A stretch of DNA of 64,000 nucleotides from Luteococcus peritonei (GTDB lineage Bacteria; Actinomycetota; Actinomycetes; Propionibacteriales; Propionibacteriaceae), in contig NZ_BAAAIX010000029.1 in assembly GCF_039526385.1 (NCBI RefSeq), positions 1 through 64,000 on the forward strand, given 5' to 3'. Below the pieces are notes generated by a model. That model was not told the DNA's origin. It saw nothing but the letters and a program-made list of their open reading frames with translations, and ran no database searches. The position numbers and the translations under genes are program-made. Position 1 is the first letter of the stretch; each line of letters begins with the position of its first letter. Shown here in pieces: positions 55,705-64,000 of the stretch.

Positions 55705-57921
55705 TCACTCGGCCGCGGGGGCCTCAGCCTCGTCGGCCTTGGCCTCCTCGGTGACGGGGATGAGCGAGAGCTTGCCGCGCTCGTCCACCTCGTTGATCTC
55801 CACCTGCAGCTTCTGGCCGACGCTCAGCACGTCCTCGACGGCCTCGACGCGCTGGTTGTTGTTCAGCGGCTTCATCTTGCTGATGTGCAGCAGGCCGTCC
55901 TTGCCGGGCAGCAGGGAGATGAAGGCACCGAAGGCGGTCAGCTTGACGACCGTGCCCAGGTAGCGCTCCCCCTTCTCCGGCATGGTCGGGTTGGCGATGC
56001 CGTTGATCATCGAGCGAGCAGCCTCGGCGGAGGTGCCGTTGTCGGCGCCGATGTAGATGGTGCCGTCGTCCTCGATCGAGATGTCCGCACCGGTCTCGTC
56101 CTGGATCTGGTGGATCATCTTGCCCTTCGGGCCGATGACCTCGCCGATCTTGTCGACGGGGATCTTCACCGTGATGATCCGGGGAGCGTACTGGCTCATC
56201 TCGTCCGGGCCGTCGATGGCCTCGCCCATGACCTCGAGGAGGGTGTGGCGGGCCTCGCGGGCCTGCAGCAGCGCACCGGCCAGCACGTCGGCGGGGATGC
56301 CGTTGAGCTTGGTGTCGAGCTGCAGGGCGGTGACGAACTCGCTGGTGCCGGCCACCTTGAAGTCCATGTCACCCAGGGCGTCCTCCGCGCCGAGGATGTC
56401 GGTGAGGGCCACGTAGCGGACCTCTCCGTCGATCTCCTCGCTCATCAGGCCCATGGCGATGCCGGCGACGGGGGCCTTGAGCGGCACACCGGCGTTCAGC
56501 AGGCTCATGGTGGAGGCGCAGACCGAGCCCATCGAGGTGGAGCCATTGGAGCCCAGCGCCTCGGAGACCTGGCGGATCGCGTAGGGGAACTCCTCGTGGG
56601 TGGGCAGCACGGGCACCAGGGCGCGCTCGGCGAGCGCGCCGTGGCCGATCTCACGGCGCTTGGGCGAACCCACGCGGCCGGTCTCACCGGTGGAGTACGG
56701 CGGGAAGTTGTAGTTGTGCATGTAGCGCTTGGACGTCTCGGGGTTGAGGGTGTCCAGCTTCTGCTCCATGCCCAGCATGTTCAGGGTGGAGACGCCCAGG
56801 ATCTGGGTCTCGCCACGCTGGAACAGGGCCGAGCCGTGCACGCGGGGCAGGACGCCGACCTCGGCGGACAGGGTGCGGATGTCGCGCACGCCGCGGCCGT
56901 CGATGCGGACCTGCTCGGTGAGGGTGCGGTGACGCACGATCTTCTTGGTCAGTGCCTTGAAGGCAGCGCTGAGCTGGCCCTCACGGCCGGCGAAGGCCTC
57001 GGCATTGTCCTCGGTGAGGCGCTGGCGCAGGGCGTGGGTGGCGTCGTCGCGCTCCTGCTTGCCGGCGATCTGCATGGCCTTGGCCAGCTCGTCGGAGACC
57101 GACTGCACGGCCTCCCAGGCGTCATCCTCGTACTCCTTGAAGACCGGGAAGTCGTAGGTCTCCTTGGGCATCTGGCTGGCCAGCTCCACCTGCGCATCGC
57201 ACAGCGCCTTGATGAAGGGCTTGGAGGCCTCGAGGCCCTGGGCCACGACCTCCTCGGTGGGGGCGGTGCGACCGGAGCGCACCAGCTCCCAGGTGGCCTC
57301 GGTGGACTCGGCCTCGACCATCATGATGGCGACGTCGCCGTCGCTCAGCACGCGGCCGGCCACCACCATGGCGAAGGTGGCGTCCTTGAGCTGCTCCACG
57401 GTGGGGAAGCAGACCCACTGCTTGTCGATCAGCGCGACGCGCACGCCACCGATCGGGCCGCTGAAGGGCAGGCCGGCGATCTGGGTGGACATGGAGGCGG
57501 CGTTGATGGCCACGACGTCGTAGTAGACCTCGGGGTTGAGGGCCATGACGGTGACGACCACCTGGACCTCGTTGCGCAGGCCCTTGACGAAGGACGGACG
57601 CAGCGGACGGTCGATCAGGCGGCAGGCCAGGATGGCGCCCTCGCTGGGGCGGCCCTCGCGGCGGAAGAAGGAGCCGGGGATGCGGCCCGCGGCGTACATG
57701 CGCTCCTCGACGTCCACCGTCAGCGGGAAGAAGTCGATGGACTCGCGCGGGGTCTTCTGGGCGGTGGTGGCGCTCAGCAGCATGGTGTCGCCGTCCAGGT
57801 AGACGGCGGCGGAGCCGTCGGCCTGCTGGGCCAGCACGCCGGCCTCGAAACGGACGGTGTGCTTGCCGAAGGAGCCATTGTCGATGACGGCTTCGGCGAA
57901 CTTCAGGTCGGGTCCCTCCAC
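55705..57921 (-). CDS. pnp: Polyribonucleotide nucleotidyltransferase
   Basis: PNPase degrades RNA phosphorolytically and can add tails. The 738-residue protein has two RNase PH domains (GDTMLLSATTAQKTPRESIDF; GALAERALVPVLP, then SMGSVCASTMSLLNAGVP), a KH domain (KIGEVIGPKGKMIHQIQ) and an S1 domain (YLGTVVKLTAFGAFISLLPGKDGLLHIS). The GTG start has AAGGAG 5 nt upstream. A leader hairpin lies at 57995-58017, where PNPase/RNase III autoregulation acts in other bacteria. Confidence 0.97.
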   Translation of the reverse strand: MEGPDLKFAEAVIDNGSFGKHTVRFEAGVLAQQADGSAAVYLDGDTMLLSATTAQKTPRESIDFFPLTVDVEERMYAAGRIPGSFFRREGRPSEGAILACRLIDRPLRPSFVKGLRNEVQVVVTVMALNPEVYYDVVAINAASMSTQIAGLPFSGPIGGVRVALIDKQWVCFPTVEQLKDATFAMVVAGRVLSDGDVAIMMVEAESTEATWELVRSGRTAPTEEVVAQGLEASKPFIKALCDAQVELASQMPKETYDFPVFKEYEDDAWEAVQSVSDELAKAMQIAGKQERDDATHALRQRLTEDNAEAFAGREGQLSAAFKALTKKIVRHRTLTEQVRIDGRGVRDIRTLSAEVGVLPRVHGSALFQRGETQILGVSTLNMLGMEQKLDTLNPETSKRYMHNYNFPPYSTGETGRVGSPKRREIGHGALAERALVPVLPTHEEFPYAIRQVSEALGSNGSTSMGSVCASTMSLLNAGVPLKAPVAGIAMGLMSEEIDGEVRYVALTDILGAEDALGDMDFKVAGTSEFVTALQLDTKLNGIPADVLAGALLQAREARHTLLEVMGEAIDGPDEMSQYAPRIITVKIPVDKIGEVIGPKGKMIHQIQDETGADISIEDDGTIYIGADNGTSAEAARSMINGIANPTMPEKGERYLGTVVKLTAFGAFISLLPGKDGLLHISKMKPLNNNQRVEAVEDVLSVGQKLQVEINEVDERGKLSLIPVTEEAKADEAEAPAAE

Positions 57922-58346
57922 GGGGACTCCTTTCTCTTGTGCGGGCAACACCCACACCCATCGACAGTGTCTGCCCCTGCGGGGCGCGGACGGGTCCGGG
58001 ACGCTCTCGTCCCGGGACAAGGGCCCGATGGCCCTGCTGTCGGCCGGCCATCTGCCGGTCTTCGATCGAGGCTCACGGGGCGGCTGCGTCGGTGACGCAC
58101 GACCCGAGAACCACTACCGAGGACCAGACGAGCATGGTCGCGGTCTGGGTGGTGCCTGCGTGGTACGGAAGATTCTGTTGTCGGCCCACGGCTGCGGGCC
58201 ACCTCCACCATACCTGCCACAGCCGACAAAGGTGACGAACCGGTGCTCGGGCGTGGGAGGGGCAGGCGGGGACGGCAGAGGGGGAGCGACCCGAAGGCCA
58301 CTCCCCCTCTGTCCCGCGACGAGCCGCCAGGCGCGCCGGGCTGCGA
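57922..58346. other. Intergenic region between pnp and rpsO
   Basis: This 425-bp gap holds the rpsO terminator near its right end, the pnp promoter area, and a leader hairpin (TCCGGGACG against CGTCCCGGGA, 57995-58017) about 75 nt before the pnp start. I see no credible gene and no repeat of the array family. Confidence 0.6.
58276..58311 (-). terminator. Hairpin after rpsO
   Basis: CAGAGGGGGAG and CTCCCCCTCTG (11 bp, 14-nt loop) about 35 bp beyond the rpsO stop. Confidence 0.65.
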
Positions 58347-58610
58347 TCAGCGACGCAGGCCCAGGCGGGCGATGAGCTCGCGGTAGTGCTCGATGTCGTT
58401 CTTGGCGACGTAGTTGAGCAGACGGCGGCGCTGGCCGACCATCAGCATCAGGCCGCGACGGCTGTGGTGGTCACCCTTGTGCTGCTTCAGGTGCTCGGTG
58501 AGGTGCGAGATGCGCTTGCTGAGCAGCGCGATCTGCACGTCGGGAGAGCCGGTGTCGCCAGGAGCGGTCGCGTACTCTTCGATGATCTTCTTCTTCTCGG
58601 CAGCGTCCAT
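58347..58610 (-). CDS. rpsO: 30S ribosomal protein S15
   Basis: An 87-residue S15 protein: DTGSPDVQIALLSKRISHLTEHL, KGDHHSRRGLMLMVGQRRRLL and KNDIEHYRELIARLGLRR cover the four helices. The ATG at 58610 has AAGGAG 7 nt upstream. Order rpsO-pnp is conserved. Confidence 0.97.
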   Translation of the reverse strand: MDAAEKKKIIEEYATAPGDTGSPDVQIALLSKRISHLTEHLKQHKGDHHSRRGLMLMVGQRRRLLNYVAKNDIEHYRELIARLGLRR

Positions 58611-58917
58611 GACGATGCTCCTTCCGGTTTCCCGTTGCGCGGCGCCCCCGGCCTGAGGCCTGCACGTCCGGTGCATGGGGGCTCTTTGGGAGCCGCGGCC
58701 GATCTAACGGCAACGCCCCACCCTAGCAGTCCGGCCGCACCCCGGCCCAATCGAGCCGGTCCCACCGCGACCGTCGCGCAGCCCCCGACGGCGTCTCAGC
58801 GAAAGATCGGTTCACCCGCTGTTTCCCCTGTGGTGCTTGACTGAGGCCCGTCGACGCCAGCACTGTGTGTCACCGAATCCCGCACGGGCCGTCGACCTCA
58901 CGCTGAAGGAGCACTAC

Positions 58918-59403
58918 ATGAGCAGCAATGTCACCGTCCGTCGGGCGGAGCAGGCAGACCTGGAGAACCTGCGCAGCAATGAGCCGCGCCCCGAGCAGAA
59001 GCTGGCCGACAAGCGCTTCGAGGAGATGACCGCAGGTACCGGCATCCTCGCCGTCGCCGAGGTGGACGGGCAGCTCGCCGGCAGCGGTTACCTGGACTTC
59101 GTCGACGCCGAACTGCAGCCCGAGGTGAAGAACCTGTGGGTCTACCCCGCCTTCCGCCGGCAGGGCGCCGGCCAGGCGCTGTGGACCTGGCTCGAGGAGC
59201 AGGCCCGCGAGGCCGGCCACACCGAGGTCTTCCTGGCGGTGGACCCCAACAACTCCAAGGCACTGCCGCTGTTCGTCAACCTGGGCTACTCCGCCACCGG
59301 CGACCACCTGATGGTGGACGACCCCGACACCCACCAGGTGGTGGATCCCGAGCAGGTGAGCAACCACTACGCGATCTACCGCAAGAGCCTCACCATGAAC
59401 TGA
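58918..59403 (+). CDS. GNAT-family acetyltransferase
   Basis: A 161-residue single-domain acetyltransferase. LWVYPAFRRQGAGQALWTWLEEQA is a textbook acetyl-CoA motif A (R-x-x-G-x-G/A), and KALPLFVNLGYSATGDHLM the C-terminal motif. The ATG has AAGGAG 6 nt upstream. It is inserted between rpsO and ribF on the opposite strand. Substrate unknown. Confidence 0.87.
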   Translation: MSSNVTVRRAEQADLENLRSNEPRPEQKLADKRFEEMTAGTGILAVAEVDGQLAGSGYLDFVDAELQPEVKNLWVYPAFRRQGAGQALWTWLEEQAREAGHTEVFLAVDPNNSKALPLFVNLGYSATGDHLMVDDPDTHQVVDPEQVSNHYAIYRKSLTMN

Positions 59404-59491
59404 CCTCGCAGAGTGCGCAGCAGTGCCCGGACCCCATGTGGGGTGCCGGGCACTGTTCGTTGCGGGAGCGTCGTGGCGCCGGGGGCGCGAC

Positions 59492-60382
59492 TCAGGCGAG
59501 CAGCTCACGGGTGCGGGCGACGTCGGCCTCCATCTGCTCCACCAGCGCGTCGATGCCGGTGAAGGTGATCTGGCCGCGCAGCCGGGCCACGAAGTCCACC
59601 GCGATCTGGTGGCCGTAGAGCTCCAGGTCGGTGCGGTCGAGCACATAGCTCTCCACCCGGCGCTCCAGGCCCTGGAAGGTGGGATTGCTGCCCACGCTGA
59701 TGGCGGCGGGCATCGGGCCGGCGCCCGGCTCGTCGAGCACGGTCAGCCAGCCGGCGTAGACCCCGTCGGCGGGCACGGCCATGTCGGGCGGGACGGGCAG
59801 ATTGGCGGTCGGGAAGCCCAGTTCGCGGCCGCGCTGGTCACCCACCACGACGACGCCGCGCACCCGGAAGGTACGGCCCAGGTGGCGGGCGGCCAGTTCC
59901 ACCTCGCCGCTGTCCAGGGCGGTGCGGATCAGCGTGGAGCAGGTCTTCTCGCCCTCCACTGCGACCAGGCCCATGGCCTCCACCTGGAAGCGGCCCTGCC
60001 CCAGCTCGCGCAGGGTCTCGACGGTGCCGGTGGCGCGGTAGCCGAAGCGGAAGTTCTCCCCCACCACGACGTGGGCGGGGCGCAGCGGCAGCAGGATGCG
60101 CTCCACGAACTCGGCCGGGCTCCAGGTGGAGGTGTCGCGGGTGAACTGCACCACGCGCACCTCCGCGGCACCAGCGGCCTTGAGGAGCCGGATCCGGTCA
60201 TTGAGGCCGGTCAGCAGGCGCGGCGCCTGCTCCGGGCGCAGCACGCGCATCGGGTGGGGCCAGAAGGTCACCACCACCAGCGGCAGCTCGGGCGCCAGCG
60301 ACTGGGCGTGGGCCAGCACCTCGGCGTGCCCGGTGTGCACCCCGTCGAAGTTGCCGATCACCACCACGGACTCGTCCACCAC
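59492..60382 (-). CDS. ribF: Bifunctional riboflavin kinase/FAD synthetase
   Basis: RibF makes FMN and FAD, which SdhA and the flavin-binding protein in this window need. The 296-residue protein has the adenylyltransferase motif VVVIGNFDGVHTGHAEVL, VVVGENFRFGYRATG, ending with the flavokinase domain (RGRELGFPTANLPVP, DGVYAGWL, VDFVARLRGQITF). The GTG at 60382 is preceded by AGGAAGG; GTG 60379 is the adjacent alternative. Confidence 0.96.
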   Translation of the reverse strand: MVDESVVVIGNFDGVHTGHAEVLAHAQSLAPELPLVVVTFWPHPMRVLRPEQAPRLLTGLNDRIRLLKAAGAAEVRVVQFTRDTSTWSPAEFVERILLPLRPAHVVVGENFRFGYRATGTVETLRELGQGRFQVEAMGLVAVEGEKTCSTLIRTALDSGEVELAARHLGRTFRVRGVVVVGDQRGRELGFPTANLPVPPDMAVPADGVYAGWLTVLDEPGAGPMPAAISVGSNPTFQGLERRVESYVLDRTDLELYGHQIAVDFVARLRGQITFTGIDALVEQMEADVARTRELLA

Positions 60383-60498
60383 GTCCTGCCTTCCTGCTCC
60401 CCCATCGGGCGCGAGGGACACTCTATGCGCCACCGTCGGATTCGCCAGCTGGACCCTGCCGGGACGGCCGCCGGAGCCGCCCTAGGCTGGCGTGCACC

Positions 60499-61200
60499 AT
60501 GAGCGACACCCCCACCTCGGTCCCGACGGCCCAGGCCTCCCCGGCCCTGCGGATGGCGCTGGGCGTCTCGGTGGCCACCGGCCTGTACGGCATCTCCTTC
60601 GGGGCGCTGGGCACGGCCGCGGGGCTGAGCGTGCTGCAGACCCACCTGCTCAGCCTGCTGATGTTCACCGGCGGCTCCCAGTTCGCCTTCGTCGGCGCGC
60701 TGGGCGGCGGCGGGGCCGCGGCGCTGGTCTCCGCCAGTCTGCTGGGCATCCGCAACATGGTCTACGGCGCGCAGATGAATGCCATGTTCGCGCCACGGGG
60801 GGCGCGCCGCTTCCTGCAGGCGCACGTGACCGTCGACGAGTCGGTGGCCACCGCGGTGGGCCAGTCCGAGCCTGCGGAGCAGGCGCGCGGCTTCTGGGGC
60901 GCAGGGTTGGGGGTCTTCACCTGCTGGAACCTGATGACCCTGGTGGGTGCCCTGCTGGGCACCGCCCTGGGCGACCCGAAGGTCTGGGGGCTGGACGGCG
61001 CCGCGGCGGCGGCCTTCCTCGGGCTGTTGTGGCCCCGGCTGCACAACCGCGAGACGCTGGCCATCGGCGTCGCCGCCGCCTTCGTCACGCTGGCCCTGGT
61101 GCCCGCACTGCCCCAGGGGATCCCCTTGCTGGTGGCGGCCGTGGTGGCCGCGGTCGTGGCCCTGGTGCTGGGCCGGCGGGGCATCGAGGATGCCCGATGA
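60499..61200 (+). CDS. azlC: AzlC family branched-chain amino-acid exporter subunit
   Basis: A 233-residue membrane protein of the AzlC family; with AzlD it exports branched-chain and related amino acids. Typical segments are GLYGISFGALGTAAGLSVLQT, LLMFTGGSQFAFVGAL and GIRNMVYGAQM. The ATG lacks a clear ribosome site; TAGGCT 10 nt upstream may be a -10 box. The azlD start overlaps its stop. Confidence 0.9.
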   Translation: MSDTPTSVPTAQASPALRMALGVSVATGLYGISFGALGTAAGLSVLQTHLLSLLMFTGGSQFAFVGALGGGGAAALVSASLLGIRNMVYGAQMNAMFAPRGARRFLQAHVTVDESVATAVGQSEPAEQARGFWGAGLGVFTCWNLMTLVGALLGTALGDPKVWGLDGAAAAAFLGLLWPRLHNRETLAIGVAAAFVTLALVPALPQGIPLLVAAVVAAVVALVLGRRGIEDAR

Positions 61201-61511
61201 GTGGCATCTGGCCGTGGCTGCTGGCGGCCTGCCTGCTGGCCTACCTGACCAAGCTGGCGGGCTACCTGGTACCCACCCGCCTCCTGGAGAACCCGCGCGT
61301 GGTGACCATCACCTCGGCCATGACGATCGGCCTGCTCAGCTCGCTGGTGATGCTCAACGCGGTCGGCGAGGGACAGCGGCTGGTGCTCGACGCCCGGCTG
61401 GTGGCCCTGGTGGTGGCGGCGGTGGCCCTGTGGCGGCGCGTGCCCTTCCTGGGCGTGGTGCTGCTGGGTGCGGCTGCCGCGGCCCTGGCCCGCCTGGCCG
61501 GGATGCCCTGA
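61197..61511 (+). CDS. azlD: AzlD family transporter subunit
   Basis: A 104-residue protein with four short hydrophobic helices (WPWLLAACLLAYLTKLAGYLV, TITSAMTIGLLSSLVMLNAV, LVALVVAAVALWRRVPFLGV, VLLGAAAAALARLAGMP), the small partner of AzlC. ATGA overlap with azlC implies equimolar coupled synthesis. The second repeat array begins 80 bp after its stop. Confidence 0.88.
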   Translation: MSGIWPWLLAACLLAYLTKLAGYLVPTRLLENPRVVTITSAMTIGLLSSLVMLNAVGEGQRLVLDARLVALVVAAVALWRRVPFLGVVLLGAAAAALARLAGMP

Positions 61512-61590
61512 CCGGAACGTGCTTGCGGGCCTTGCCTGCCAGGTGTGCCTCGCCGGTGCGCCCGCGGGGCCTCGTCGCCAGCTGCCTCCC

Positions 61591-61899
61591 GTCACGGCCG
61601 CCGATGTCACATCACGGCCGAAACCTCACGTCGCGGCCGGTAGCACCGCATCGCCCCTGTTGGAACAGGGGCGATGCCGCTGGAACAGGGGCGATGACGC
61701 ACTCCGGGCCGCGATGCGAGCCGGCCCTGGGGGAACGCGCGTCGTTCGCGTCGCCGGGTGGATCCTGCCTCACGGCCGCCACCGCCGCGCCACGGCCGCC
61801 GACGTCGCATCGCGGCGGAAACCTTCACGTCACGGCCGGTAACACCGCATCGCCCCTGTTGGAACAGGGGCGATTCCGCACTCCGGGCCGTGATGTGAG
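61591..61899. repeat. Period-20 inverting repeat array (array 2), duplicated
   Basis: The 479-bp gap between convergent azlD and truB (61512-61990) holds two diverged copies, 61591-61720 and 61770-61899, offset by about 199 bp. Each runs through 20-bp units such as TCACGTCGCGGCCGGTAGCA, reaches a perfect 12-bp palindrome arm ATCGCCCCTGTT with a GG loop (61650-61675; 61849-61874), and returns through complementary units. In copy 2 about 28 of 37 arm positions pair. Copy 1 has one extra right-arm unit at 61684-61695. No coding frame is credible. Confidence 0.78.
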
Positions 61900-61990
61900 T
61901 CGAGCCCGGGGAACGCGGGGGCTGGCTCGTGGTGCCGGTCTGCCCAGGTGCCGGGTGGCTCGGCTGCAAAACCGACGGGCCCAGGACCCC

Positions 61991-62881
61991 TCAGGCGAGC
62001 ACGGCCACCGGGCGCGCCAGGTCGGGCACCTCGTTGTCGGGACGGTAGAGGGCGAGCAGCTCGCCGGCCGGCGAGAGCACCCCGGTGGGATTGGACGGCA
62101 CCGTCACCCCACGCAGGCTGCGTCCGAAGGCGACGTGGCCGGCCTGCTCCTCGTCGAGCTGGACCACCGGGAAGCTGAGCCGGGCCGCCTCGGCCATGGG
62201 GAGCAGTTCGGGCCGCTCGTCGGACTCCAGGTCCACCACGGGCAGGTCGGTGAGGTTGTAGCCGCCGATCCGGGTGCGGCGCAGCGCCGTGAGATGGCCA
62301 CCGACCCCCAGCACCTCGCCCAGGTCGCGCGCCAGGGCGCGGATGTAGGTGCCCGAGGAGCACTCCACCTCCACGTCGACGTCGCAGAAGCCGTCGGCCT
62401 GGCGCACCGCCAGCACCTCGTAGTGGCTGACGGTCACCTCGCGGCTCTTCAGCTCCACCTGCTCGCCCTCGCGGACCAGCTTGTAGGCGCGCTGGCCGTT
62501 GACCTTGATGGCGCTGACCTGGCTCGGCCGCTGCTGGATGGTGCCGCGGAAGGCCGGGAGCTGCTGCTCCACCAGCTCGCGGGTGAGCGCCGAGGCGTCC
62601 GCGCCCCCGGTGGGCTCGCCCTCCGCGTCGTCGGTGGTGGTGGAGCCGCCCAGCCGGATGGTGGCCTCGTAGCGCTTGTCGTGCAGCGCCAGGTGCCCCA
62701 GCAGCCGGGTGGCACGGTTCACCCCCACCAGCAGCACGCCGGTGGCCATCGGGTCCAGGGTGCCGGCATGGCCCACCTTGCGGGTGCCCATCAGGCGGCG
62801 CACCCGGCCCACCACCTGGTGCGAGGTCCAGCCCTGGGGCTTGTCGCAGATCAGCAGGCCGGAGTCGGTGGAGGCAGTCAT
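61991..62881 (-). CDS. truB: tRNA pseudouridine(55) synthase
   Basis: TruB makes pseudouridine 55 in the T-loop of tRNA. The 296-residue protein has LLICDKPQGWTSHQVVGRVRR, the catalytic Asp in GHAGTLDPMATGVLLVG, RYEATIRLGGSTTTDDAEGE and SSGTYIRALARDLGE. The C-terminus is a PUA-like domain. The ATG at 62881 is chosen because the family N-terminus starts there; the ribosome site is weak. ribF, its usual neighbour, lies beyond azlCD. Confidence 0.96.
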   Translation of the reverse strand: MTASTDSGLLICDKPQGWTSHQVVGRVRRLMGTRKVGHAGTLDPMATGVLLVGVNRATRLLGHLALHDKRYEATIRLGGSTTTDDAEGEPTGGADASALTRELVEQQLPAFRGTIQQRPSQVSAIKVNGQRAYKLVREGEQVELKSREVTVSHYEVLAVRQADGFCDVDVEVECSSGTYIRALARDLGEVLGVGGHLTALRRTRIGGYNLTDLPVVDLESDERPELLPMAEAARLSFPVVQLDEEQAGHVAFGRSLRGVTVPSNPTGVLSPAGELLALYRPDNEVPDLARPVAVLA

Positions 62882-63005
62882 GCACCCATCGTCCCAGATC
62901 ACCCCCGGGGGCCCTGTCATCGCGCACGGCAGGGGTCATAGGGTCGGAGGAGCAGGGGCCCGACGGGCTCGCACACCACAGCCCCGCCGGGGCGAGGAGG
63001 TCACG

Positions 63006-64000
63006 ATGGGAATCGTCGAACAGGCACTGGCCGCGGCCGATCAGACCGATGCCGTGAGCGTGGGACGAGGGGTGCTGGCCGACAGCGGCCGGCTGCTGCG
63101 CGAGACGCTGTGCGGCCCGACCGAGCCGCGCGCGGTGGTCCTGGTGGCCGACGACAACACCTGGTCCGCCTGCGGCGAGGAGGTGCGCGACAGCCTGCAG
63201 CGGGCCGGCGTGCCGCTGGCCGAGCCGATGGTCTTCCCGGGCCGCCCGGCCCCCTATGCCAGCCTGGACAATGCCCGCTCGATCGCGGACCACCTGCGCA
63301 GCCAGGACGTGGCCACCAGCTCCCCGGTGGTGCCGGTCTGCATCGGTGCCGGAACCCTCAACGACCTGGTCAAGCTCGCCGCCCACGACCTCGACCGCCG
63401 CTATGCCGTGGTGGGCACAGCCGCCTCGATGGACGGCTACACCGGCGCGGGCGCGCCGATCAGCGACGACGGCGTGAAGGTCACCATCAACTGCACCGCA
63501 CCGCAGGTGGTGGTCTTCGACCTGGACGTCGCGGCCCAGGCCCCGGCCGAGATGGTGGCCGGCGGCTATGGCGACCTGTCCGCGAAGATCCCGGGCGGCG
63601 CCGACTGGATCCTGGCCGACGCCGCGGGCGTCGAGGCCGTCGACGAGGACGTCTGGGAGCTGGTGCAGTCAGGGGTGCGCGAGGCGCTGGCACAGCCGGC
63701 GGCGCTCGCGGCCGGACAGGCCGAGGCCTACGAGGGACTGGTGCAGGGCCTGGTGCTCTCCGGGCTGGCGATGCAGGCCTATGGCGGCACCCGCCCCGCC
63801 TCGGGCGCCGAGCACTACTTCAGCCACATCTGGGAGCTGGAGCACCTGGGCGCGGACCGCACTCCCCCGCTCAGCCATGGCTTCAAGGTGGCCATCGGCA
63901 CCCTGGCCATGCTCGCCTTCTACGAGCGCTTCATGGCCCGCGACCTGGCCTCGCTCGACATCGAGGCGGCCGTGGCCGCCTGGCCTGCCTGGAGCGACGT
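63006..64000 (+). CDS. Second EgsA/AraM-like glycerol-1-phosphate dehydrogenase family protein (cut by window end)
   Basis: 331 codons of an open frame that runs off the right edge. It is a paralogue of the gene at 24589-25956: GAGTLNDLVKLAA, VVGTAASMDGYTGAGAP, GYGDLSAKIPGGADWI, SGAEHYFSHIWELEHLG and PPLSHGFKVAIGTLAM supply the nucleotide-binding and metal-ligand motifs. The ATG at 63006 has GAGGAGG 5 nt upstream. TAGGGT at 62939-62944 could be its -10 box. Residues after the last seen motif are missing, so length and C-terminus are unknown. It is divergent from truB. Confidence 0.87.
   Translation, partial: MGIVEQALAAADQTDAVSVGRGVLADSGRLLRETLCGPTEPRAVVLVADDNTWSACGEEVRDSLQRAGVPLAEPMVFPGRPAPYASLDNARSIADHLRSQDVATSSPVVPVCIGAGTLNDLVKLAAHDLDRRYAVVGTAASMDGYTGAGAPISDDGVKVTINCTAPQVVVFDLDVAAQAPAEMVAGGYGDLSAKIPGGADWILADAAGVEAVDEDVWELVQSGVREALAQPAALAAGQAEAYEGLVQGLVLSGLAMQAYGGTRPASGAEHYFSHIWELEHLGADRTPPLSHGFKVAIGTLAMLAFYERFMARDLASLDIEAAVAAWPAWSD

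Noticed and set aside
57922..58346. tRNA or small gene in the pnp-rpsO gap
   Set aside because: No cloverleaf and no frame with codon bias; hairpins there fit terminator and leader roles.

Overview
The window is a gene-dense, very GC-rich chromosomal segment of an actinobacterium. The order rnhB-lepB-rplS-trmD-rimM-khpA-rpsP-ffh-ftsY-smc-mutM-rnc-rpmF-coaD-rsmD-recG-rpmB, followed by rnj-dapB and M16 peptidase-pnp-rpsO-ribF-truB, together with a three-subunit succinate dehydrogenase, suggests Propionibacteriaceae or a close relative (inference, moderate confidence). I found no rRNA, tRNA, CRISPR array, insertion sequence or prophage. Many genes overlap their neighbour by ATGA or GTGA, and several appear to be leaderless: a TANNNT -10 box sits 6-7 nt before the start codon.

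Layout. 0-3.5 kb: a kinase-fold protein and a secreted peptidoglycan amidase. 3.5-9.6 kb (minus): a DNA uptake/processing operon (yraN-yifB-dprA plus a membrane protein) and DUF2469-rnhB-lepB-rplS. 9.9-11.5 kb (plus): an ECF sigma factor, then a membrane protein preceded by a likely ECF promoter. 11.6-15.2 kb (minus): sdhCAB. 15.4-22.1 kb (minus): trmD-rimM, khpA-rpsP, an MFS permease with a TetR-type operator, a His-rich amidohydrolase, and ffh. 22.2-26.0 kb: an FGGY sugar kinase, an acetyltransferase, and a glycerol-1-phosphate dehydrogenase-family protein (EgsA/AraM). 26.0-36 kb (minus): ftsY, smc, gtrA-like, mutM, rnc, rpmF, DUF177, coaD, rsmD. 36-43 kb: recG, rpmB, rnj, DUF2993, dapB. 43-54.4 kb: an accessory block between dapB and the M16 peptidase gene. 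54.4-62.9 kb: M16, pnp, rpsO, ribF, azlCD, truB. The right edge cuts a second EgsA/AraM paralogue.

The most interesting system is the accessory block. A minus-strand operon runs from a fused amino-acid binding protein/permease, through its ATPase, to a Pls/PosA-type membrane NRPS (adenylation, carrier, then three pairs of membrane helices alternating with three hexapeptide-like domains), and ends with an M1 metallopeptidase. A phosphopantetheinyl transferase that could activate the NRPS converges on it from the other strand, coupled to a type I pullulanase gene. Read by eye, the adenylation pocket is D-A-E-S-I-G-T-V-V-K, close to a lysine-type code, so the product could be a polylysine-like cationic isopeptide.

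The second unusual element is a pair of intergenic repeat arrays (54056-54350 and 61591-61899). Both are built from a degenerate ~20-bp unit around CACGTCGCGSC that runs in one orientation and then flips, giving long imperfect hairpins. I know of no named element that matches them.
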